Source: Dyadobacter psychrophilus (lineage in GTDB: Bacteria > Bacteroidota > Bacteroidia > Cytophagales > Spirosomataceae). From it: a DNA stretch of 64,000 nucleotides. Below are positions 58,962 to 64,000 of the stretch, one piece after another; the stretch's first letter is position 1, and each line of letters opens with the position of its first letter. The notes under the pieces are model-generated. The model had not been told where the DNA came from. It worked only from the letters and a program-made list of their open reading frames with translations, and made no database searches. The stretch covers positions 329,816 through 393,815 of the forward strand of contig NZ_FUZA01000005.1 in the NCBI RefSeq assembly GCF_900167945.1, written 5' to 3'. The position numbers were made by a program, and so were the translations under genes.

Positions 58962-59285
58962 ATGATAAATATTCAAGTAGAAGATAACAACGGAGCGCGT
59001 CAGGATTTGGAAGTGCCTGTGGATATGGGACTTAGCTTGATGGAAATGCTCAAAGCATATGAATACGACATTCAGGCGACATGCGGTGGGATGGGGCTCT
59101 GCGCTACTTGCCACATTGCGGTGCTGGAAGGCGGCGATGGCCTGCCTGAGCTGAATGATAACGAACTGGCAACACTCGACACATTGCCGGATGCTGAAAT
59201 GAACAGTCGGCTTGCCTGCCAGCTCCGCTGCAACGATCAAATGGACGGGTTAGTGATCCGCTTAAAAGCTTTACAGGAAGCATAG
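58962..59285 (+). CDS. 2Fe-2S ferredoxin
   Basis: 107 residues. Cluster motif ATCGGMGLCATCHIAV (C-x5-C-x2-C) plus the fourth Cys in RLACQLRC. The layout is that of adrenodoxin-like/Fdx ferredoxins (about 105-115 residues). It carries electrons from the reductase encoded two bases upstream to an unknown oxygenase, desaturase or Fe-S assembly partner. Confidence 0.93.
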   Translation: MINIQVEDNNGARQDLEVPVDMGLSLMEMLKAYEYDIQATCGGMGLCATCHIAVLEGGDGLPELNDNELATLDTLPDAEMNSRLACQLRCNDQMDGLVIRLKALQEA

Positions 59286-59318
59286 TTAAGGTTATAGAAT
59301 TTTGGAATATTAGTACAT

Positions 59319-59350
59319 AAACCTTCGCCTTTGTAAAGCGGAGGTTTTTA
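59319..59350 (+). terminator. Rho-independent terminator after the ferredoxin gene
   Basis: AAACCTTCGC and GCGGAGGTTT pair with one G-U, loop nine bases, then TTTTTAG. It lies 33 bases after the ferredoxin stop. Confidence 0.8.
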
Positions 59351-59364
59351 GTATTTCAAAACAT

Positions 59365-60060
59365 TCAGATTCTGGACTTTATCTGAGGAAGGATGGCATC
59401 TACCCAAAGCTGGTACATCTTTCCCGAGTAATGCAAATTATCCCGCGCCAGCAATGTCGGATCATTCAGCGCTTGCCTGGAAATAGGGGTTATGTCAATG
59501 AAAATGACTTTTTGTTTGTCACATTCATCTTTGGCCACCGCGTTAAATGCATCTATTTCTGTTGCAATGTTGGCACGGTCACTTTCGCCATACGGTGTTG
59601 CGCCCCAGTCGGGAATCGACAAAACGAAGACGTGGTCCACTTTGCCACTGGCTAGCGCGATGCTCTTGGTAAGCAGGCTGCGGAATTCGGTGCGATATTC
59701 GTTAATGCTACGTCCCTGGAATTGGTTATTAACGCCGATCATTAGCGAAACCAGGTCATAATCGTTTGCAGGTTTTGCGTTATCGACTGAAAAAATAAGG
59801 TCCCGCGTCGTCCAGCCGGTGGTGGCAATAATGTCGGGAGAGCGATATTGTATCCCTGCTTCTTTCAGGCTTTTGACAAACAAAACAGGCCATCGTTCAG
59901 CTTCCGTAACACTTTGCCCGATCGTGTAGGAGTCGCCCAGCGCGATGAATTTTGCACCCGGTTCATTGCTGCCAGGGTTGTAGGCGTTTCCGGGATCGCC
60001 CTTTTTGCTGCAAGCGGACAGCAGGGAAATGTAAATGAATAATATTTGAATCAGCTTCAT
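59365..60060 (-). CDS. SGNH/GDSL-type esterase lipoprotein
   Basis: 231 residues. Lipobox ISLLSAC gives Cys17. SGNH blocks: GDSYTIG (Ser44), a Gly in ATTGWTTRDL, GVNNQ (Asn111), and DNLHYSG (Asp206, His209). A complete serine esterase site; it probably deacylates a cell-envelope or extracellular ester. Membrane-anchored and periplasmic or surface exposed. Confidence 0.9.
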   Translation of the reverse strand: MKLIQILFIYISLLSACSKKGDPGNAYNPGSNEPGAKFIALGDSYTIGQSVTEAERWPVLFVKSLKEAGIQYRSPDIIATTGWTTRDLIFSVDNAKPANDYDLVSLMIGVNNQFQGRSINEYRTEFRSLLTKSIALASGKVDHVFVLSIPDWGATPYGESDRANIATEIDAFNAVAKDECDKQKVIFIDITPISRQALNDPTLLARDNLHYSGKMYQLWVDAILPQIKSRI

Positions 60061-60153
60061 ATTGATCTCTCCAATCGGCCATAGTGTTATTAGCAGCCGC
60101 TTTTTCTGTCTATATACAGAAATTTAAATTGTTTAGATCGAATGCCGGGCACA

Positions 60154-60975
60154 TTAAGCCATGACCGCAATCAGGTTTAAAGCGACTTTGGCCAAATCTG
60201 AATCGCCACCAATGGTAATGTTTTCTTCGGCTTCTTCCGGTTTAATGGCTTTCGTGAAAAGCTTCCACGCGGTTTCGGGCGGGATGCGAATACTGGCATT
60301 TGTTTCCCCTGAATAGTGATTTTCAATTTTCCAGCCGTTTTGCTCTTTAATCAAAAACCTCTCAAATGGTTGTTCCAGACCAACATCAATTACAATGGCC
60401 GTTCCGGCTTGCGCGTCAACATTTCGATAAGTATGGGGCAGCCCGCGTAACAATGTATCAACGAATGGGAGATAAAGCGCTTCGGTAATGATGCCCTGTT
60501 TTCCCGTGGCTTCCCTGATCTGTTGCTGGTGATGCCACTTCTCGGTGTATTCGCGCGCAATGTGAAACCAGTTTTTAGAGGTTTGTTCGCCCGCCCAGGC
60601 CACCGAAAATTTTGCCTCGCGATGCATATCCTGTTCAGACATGATAAGCGAATATTCTTTGCCTGTACTTTCCAACAGATCGATTAGAATAGCAGGGCTG
60701 AGCCGTTTTGTCGCTTGCACCCAATCATGGTTTAGCTTATTGAGAAAAGCCACCAGATCCTCGTAAGAATTGATCTCCCTATCCGGCGGAACATTGTAAT
60801 TATCTCTTGAGCCGGAAATCACACGCAGGTTTCCGTCCAGCAGATGAGAAGCCACATCTTTTACGTTCCACATCCTCGCAACGGTGGTTTTGTGCCAATC
60901 TTCGTACGATAGTGATTTTAGTAATTCAATCAATTTCTGGTCAAGAACGGGAAATAAGTGGACAGTTTCTATCAT
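60154..60975 (-). CDS. DinB-like / maleylpyruvate isomerase N-terminal domain protein
   Basis: 273 residues. TIGR03083-like N-terminal helical bundle with the metal histidines in VKDVASHLLDGNLRV and FHIAREYTEKWHHQQQIREA. The C-terminal part (about 190-273) resembles the SCP-like or MDMPI C-terminal domain (ASIRIPPETAWKLFTKAIKP). Bacteria of this group lack mycothiol, so a different thiol or role is likely. Divergent from the Anbu gene. Confidence 0.8.
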   Translation of the reverse strand: MIETVHLFPVLDQKLIELLKSLSYEDWHKTTVARMWNVKDVASHLLDGNLRVISGSRDNYNVPPDREINSYEDLVAFLNKLNHDWVQATKRLSPAILIDLLESTGKEYSLIMSEQDMHREAKFSVAWAGEQTSKNWFHIAREYTEKWHHQQQIREATGKQGIITEALYLPFVDTLLRGLPHTYRNVDAQAGTAIVIDVGLEQPFERFLIKEQNGWKIENHYSGETNASIRIPPETAWKLFTKAIKPEEAEENITIGGDSDLAKVALNLIAVMA

Positions 60976-61081
60976 AAAATTTTGGCCGGTTTTGAGTCTG
61001 GCAGCGCTTTTGCCGGGGATGCAATTTCAAAAAAATCACTATTAAATGTATATTTTTTGTCTGCGCCATCGGTCATTTTGG

Positions 61082-61089
61082 TACTTTTG
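61082..61089 (+). promoter_or_regulatory. Candidate -7 element of the Anbu gene
   Basis: TACTTTTG matches TAnnTTTG, with TTTG at 61056-61059 (N22, slightly long). The leader to the ATG at 61165 is about 70 bases. Confidence 0.45.
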
Positions 61090-61164
61090 AGCGTATTTTA
61101 TATAGTTATCGACCCAACAGATTATAAGAACAGACCAATCGGGCGATTTAATTGATAGTAGAAA

Positions 61165-61887
61165 ATGACTTATTGTTTAGGAATAAAAGTAAAAGAAGGG
61201 CTTGTCGCACTCGCCGACACCCGCATTACAGCAGGCACCAATACGACTGTAAAAAAGAAAATGTATGTGACCCAAAAGGACAACTATTCACTTTTTATCA
61301 TGACCAGCGGGCTGCGTTCCGTGCGGGACAAAGCAGTTCATTATTTCGAAGAACTCATTAGTGAAGGCGTTGTTTATAATAAGCTTTACAAGGCGGTAAA
61401 TGCATTTGGAGAGCAGATCAAACGCGTTGCGGAGGAAGACAGGGCATCATTGGAACGTGCCGGTTTGAAATTCAACCTTAATACAATCGTCGGCGGACAA
61501 TTGAAAGATGATACGGACCACAAACTGTTTTTACTCTATTCCGAAGGAAACTGGGTGGAACTGGACGAAGGTTCTCCTTACGTGATCATTGGAAATTCGG
61601 GACAGGGAAAAGCGATCCTCAACCGGGTTCTCAATGGAGAATCGACGATGAAGCAGGCCTTGAAAGCAGGTTTCCTGTCTTTTGACTCGACACGCGTTAG
61701 TAACAATGATGTGGACTTCCCCATTGATGTGGTGCTTTACAAGAAGGACAGTTTCAAAATTGTGGAGCATCGTTACGAGAAAAAGGATTTGGAGCAGATT
61801 TCAGATATCTGGGCCGATAAGCTCAAACAAGCGCTCGACGACATTCCGGAAGAATGGATGGATCAGAGCTTTGAGAAAATAGAATAA
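61165..61887 (+). CDS. Anbu family proteasome-like Ntn hydrolase
   Basis: 240 residues. After Met1 the sequence TYCLGIKVKEGLVALADTRI has the nucleophile Thr2 and Asp18/Arg20, with lysines at 30-32, the Thr/Asp/Lys set of proteasome beta subunits. The rest matches Anbu (COG3484): LNTIVGGQLKDDTDHKLFLL, SPYVIIGNSGQGKAILNRVL, TRVSNNDVDFPIDVVLYKKD. Anbu forms a helical or ring assembly; its peptidase substrate is unknown. In many bacteria it sits with an alpha-E protein, a circularly permuted ATP-grasp enzyme and a transglutaminase; none of these is next to it here. Confidence 0.9.
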   Translation: MTYCLGIKVKEGLVALADTRITAGTNTTVKKKMYVTQKDNYSLFIMTSGLRSVRDKAVHYFEELISEGVVYNKLYKAVNAFGEQIKRVAEEDRASLERAGLKFNLNTIVGGQLKDDTDHKLFLLYSEGNWVELDEGSPYVIIGNSGQGKAILNRVLNGESTMKQALKAGFLSFDSTRVSNNDVDFPIDVVLYKKDSFKIVEHRYEKKDLEQISDIWADKLKQALDDIPEEWMDQSFEKIE

Positions 61888-61892
61888 CAAAA

Positions 61893-61918
61893 ATGGCTGC
61901 TTCGAAAGAGGCAGCCAT
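61893..61918. terminator. Bidirectional terminator between the Anbu and MMPL genes
   Basis: ATGGCTGCTTC and GAGGCAGCCAT (one G-U) close a GAAA tetraloop directly after the Anbu stop. T-rich flanks lie on both sides (CTTTG on plus; TTTTTGTT on minus), so it can serve both convergent genes. Confidence 0.8.
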
Positions 61919-61953
61919 CTTTGTTATGGAAAAATCTTAAAGAGAGAGCATTG

Positions 61954-64000
61954 TCAGTTTGGTTTAACATTCTTCCCTTGCCGCTTCGCAATGGAAAGCA
62001 GCAATGCCGGTAACAAAATAAGGTTCGTACACATGGCTACAAGCAGAGTGATGGAAACCATGACGCCCATTGCGGCCGTTCCTCCGAAGCTTGATGCCGA
62101 GAAGATGGAGAATCCGCAAAACAAGATAACCGCTGTATAAATCATGCTTAATCCGGTTCCGAAAATGGACTGTGTGACAGCCTGTGACGGTGTAAGACCA
62201 TTTTTGTAAAGCTCCTCGCGATATCTGGTCAGGAAATAAACGGTTCCATCTGAGGCGATACCGAATGTAATACTAAAAATGAGAATGGTGGTAGGCTTGA
62301 AATAAATGCCGAAATAACCCATTATGCCGGCAGTAAGCGCCAGAGGAATAAGGCAGGGCAACTTGGAAAGCAGGATGATGGGTATAGACCTGAAAAGCAC
62401 CATTCCTACGATAGCAATTAACACAATCGCGATCAGCAAGCTTTCATAAAGATTGCTTAATAAATAATCATTACTTTTTAGAAAAACCAGGCTATGACCA
62501 GTTAGGCTCACTTTGTATTTCGCGGGACTGAAAATAGAGTCAACTTTCGGACGGATCTTTTGCATCAACTCCTTAATCCGCTCAGAACCAACGTCGGCCA
62601 TTTGAAAGCTCACGCGTGTTACGCTTTTGTCTTTATTTAAAAACGCATTCAACTGCTTGGCCGCACCTTGCTGGTCCTGCACATAACCTGTGAGTTTGTT
62701 TAATTCCAAAACACCCGGTAACGCATAATATTTAGCGTCGCCGCCGCGATACGATTGATATAAAAAACGTGAAGCTTCGACAACGGAAAGCGGTTTGGAA
62801 AACTCCGGAAACTTGGCCATTTCGTTTTGAAATGATTTGATTTTGTAGAGAACCTCTGCCTGATCCGCGAAAATTCCATTGGGTTGTTTTGTGTCGATCA
62901 TAACTTCAAACGGCAGGACGCCATTGAAGTTTTTTTCAAAAAATCGTAAATCCGTATAAACAACATCTTTCTTGGGAAGGTCATCGACTACATAACCAAT
63001 CGTTTTGATTTTGGTCATTCCAAAGGCAGACACAATAATCAGCACAACCATCGCGATATATATTTCCTTGCGGCGGTTGTGAACCAGGAAATCAACTTTT
63101 TTGAGGAAACCGGAAGCCCATCTTCCGTCAAGATGCTTTAAATGGCGCGCTTTCGGAACGCTCATATAATGCAGCGTTATTGGCAAAAGGAGCAGGCAAA
63201 GCACGTAAGTTGCCATCACGCTAATCGCAGCGACAACGCCGAATTCCACAAGCAGAATGCTGTTGGTGAAGTAAAAAACCCCAAATCCGATCGCTGTGGT
63301 CATGTTTGCCAAAAAAGTGGACAAACCAATCTGCCGGATCATTTCCAGCAATGCTTCATCCTTATTGTTGTGCGATCGGAGTTCAACCTGATATTTGTTG
63401 ATCAGAAAAACGCAGTTGGGCACGCCTATGACGATCAATAATGGTGGAAGAAGACCGGTAAGCGCTGTAATTTTATAATTAAAGAGATGCAGAATCCCGA
63501 CCGAGAAAATCACACCGATCAGCACTACAACAATCGATAACAGTGTAAGTCTGAGGGACCTGAAAAACGCCCAAAGGATCAGTAACGTGACGAAAACGGC
63601 CAATCCCATAAACAACTCCATTTCTCCGGAGATCTTTTTCATGTTTACCGTACGAATGTAAGGCATACCGGAATAATGCAGATCGGTCTGGTATTTGGTG
63701 GCAAATTCCTCAGCCATCGCTTCGATGTCGCTCACAATGGTAAGCCTGCGTTTGGAATTCAGTTCCTTGTCGTTGAATGTTACGACAATGAGGGTTGCAT
63801 TTGTTTTGCTATTAAGGATCAATCCCTCATAAATAGGCAGGTTAGCAATTCGTTTTTTTATGCTGTCCGCTTCTGCCTGCGTAGACGGGATCTGCTTAAT
63901 GACCGGGGCGACGTCAAATTTTCTCAGACTGTCGTTGCGGTTGATTTGATAGACATTAGCGAGCGAAAGCACATTTTTAATGCCTTCGGTGTCTTTGATA
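61954..64000 (-). CDS. RND/MMPL family exporter, N-terminus missing (cut by right window edge)
   Basis: About 680 residues are visible and the frame is open to the right edge; the upstream codons read DTEGIKNVLSLANVYQI, so the gene begins beyond 64000. Membrane segments and motifs of MMPL proteins are present twice: FVTLLILWAFFRSLRLTLLS, PPLLIVIGVPNCVFLINKYQ, and in the second half GYFGIYFKPTTILIFSITFG with ASDGTVYFLTRYREEL. The central large loop is periplasmic. Proton-driven export of a lipid or hydrophobic compound is likely; the cargo is unknown. Confidence 0.9.
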   Translation of the reverse strand, partial: IKDTEGIKNVLSLANVYQINRNDSLRKFDVAPVIKQIPSTQAEADSIKKRIANLPIYEGLILNSKTNATLIVVTFNDKELNSKRRLTIVSDIEAMAEEFATKYQTDLHYSGMPYIRTVNMKKISGEMELFMGLAVFVTLLILWAFFRSLRLTLLSIVVVLIGVIFSVGILHLFNYKITALTGLLPPLLIVIGVPNCVFLINKYQVELRSHNNKDEALLEMIRQIGLSTFLANMTTAIGFGVFYFTNSILLVEFGVVAAISVMATYVLCLLLLPITLHYMSVPKARHLKHLDGRWASGFLKKVDFLVHNRRKEIYIAMVVLIIVSAFGMTKIKTIGYVVDDLPKKDVVYTDLRFFEKNFNGVLPFEVMIDTKQPNGIFADQAEVLYKIKSFQNEMAKFPEFSKPLSVVEASRFLYQSYRGGDAKYYALPGVLELNKLTGYVQDQQGAAKQLNAFLNKDKSVTRVSFQMADVGSERIKELMQKIRPKVDSIFSPAKYKVSLTGHSLVFLKSNDYLLSNLYESLLIAIVLIAIVGMVLFRSIPIILLSKLPCLIPLALTAGIMGYFGIYFKPTTILIFSITFGIASDGTVYFLTRYREELYKNGLTPSQAVTQSIFGTGLSMIYTAVILFCGFSIFSASSFGGTAAMGVMVSITLLVAMCTNLILLPALLLSIAKRQGKNVKPN

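Noticed and set aside
60958-61155. Short plus-strand frame with a hydrophobic stretch before the Anbu gene
   Set aside because: It begins inside the DinB-like gene, spans the Anbu promoter and shows no conserved feature.

Overview
The window looks like a chromosomal segment of a Bacteroidota bacterium of the Cytophagales, most like Dyadobacter or a close relative. This rests on inference from several signs: three C-terminal type IX secretion (T9SS, Por) sorting tails, a TonB-dependent receptor, DUF6660, DUF983 and DUF3891 proteins, and ten intergenic matches to the Bacteroidota promoter element TAnnTTTG in the correct orientation. Most of it is ordinary gene-dense chromosome. There are no rRNA or tRNA genes, no insertion sequences and no CRISPR array. 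No gene-free stretch exceeds 300 bases; the longest gaps are about 210-245 bases and are described as promoter regions or listed as having nothing recognisable.

Layout. 1-1907: a secreted CotH-type kinase cut by the left edge. 2131-4157: a radical SAM plus DUF4130 pair predicted to act on DNA. 4300-8974: a thioredoxin-fold protein without cysteines, a GNAT acetyltransferase, a mercaptopyruvate-type sulfurtransferase, an AraC regulator with a YceI protein, and small unknowns. 9405-13490: a 14-blade FG-GAP surface protein. 13585-17348: a divergent MocR / flavin-binding protein / MFS group. 17345-18477: an Xre regulator facing a small unknown gene, then a cupin. 18583-22958: a metal-handling operon (P-type ATPase, DUF6660, TonB receptor). 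23203-23765: a mazEF toxin-antitoxin pair. 23754-27277: a second MocR regulator facing a DinB protein and a PLP decarboxylase. 27378-33487: a T9SS L-domain protein, a T9SS purple-acid-phosphatase-like enzyme and a di-haem peroxidase with a helical N-terminal extension. 33715-37107: glycosyltransferase, GH1-like glycosidase and AraC regulator, overlapping end to end. 37625-44622: a five-gene sensory operon (two histidine kinases, a receiver, CheR and CheB) with no chemoreceptor. 45292-49304: glgX-treZ for glycogen and trehalose. 49285-56857: a lipoprotein, DUF3891, a Gln-rich microprotein, an rRNA methyltransferase, a lipoprotein cytochrome of the PVC dehydrogenase type, an MFS transporter and SurE. 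56942-61887: lipid kinase, ferredoxin reductase plus ferredoxin, a GDSL lipoprotein, a DinB-like protein and an Anbu proteasome-like peptidase. 61954-64000: an RND/MMPL exporter cut by the right edge.

No single locus is plainly a new defence or mobile system. The points most worth a second look are the orphan CheR/CheB sensory operon with a Glu/Gln-rich coiled coil in its hybrid kinase, the uncharacterised radical SAM/DUF4130 pair, the apparent 7+7 blade mosaic of the FG-GAP gene, the probably leaderless mazEF transcript with an operator on its promoter, the lone Anbu gene, and several palindromes or repeats placed where operators would sit.
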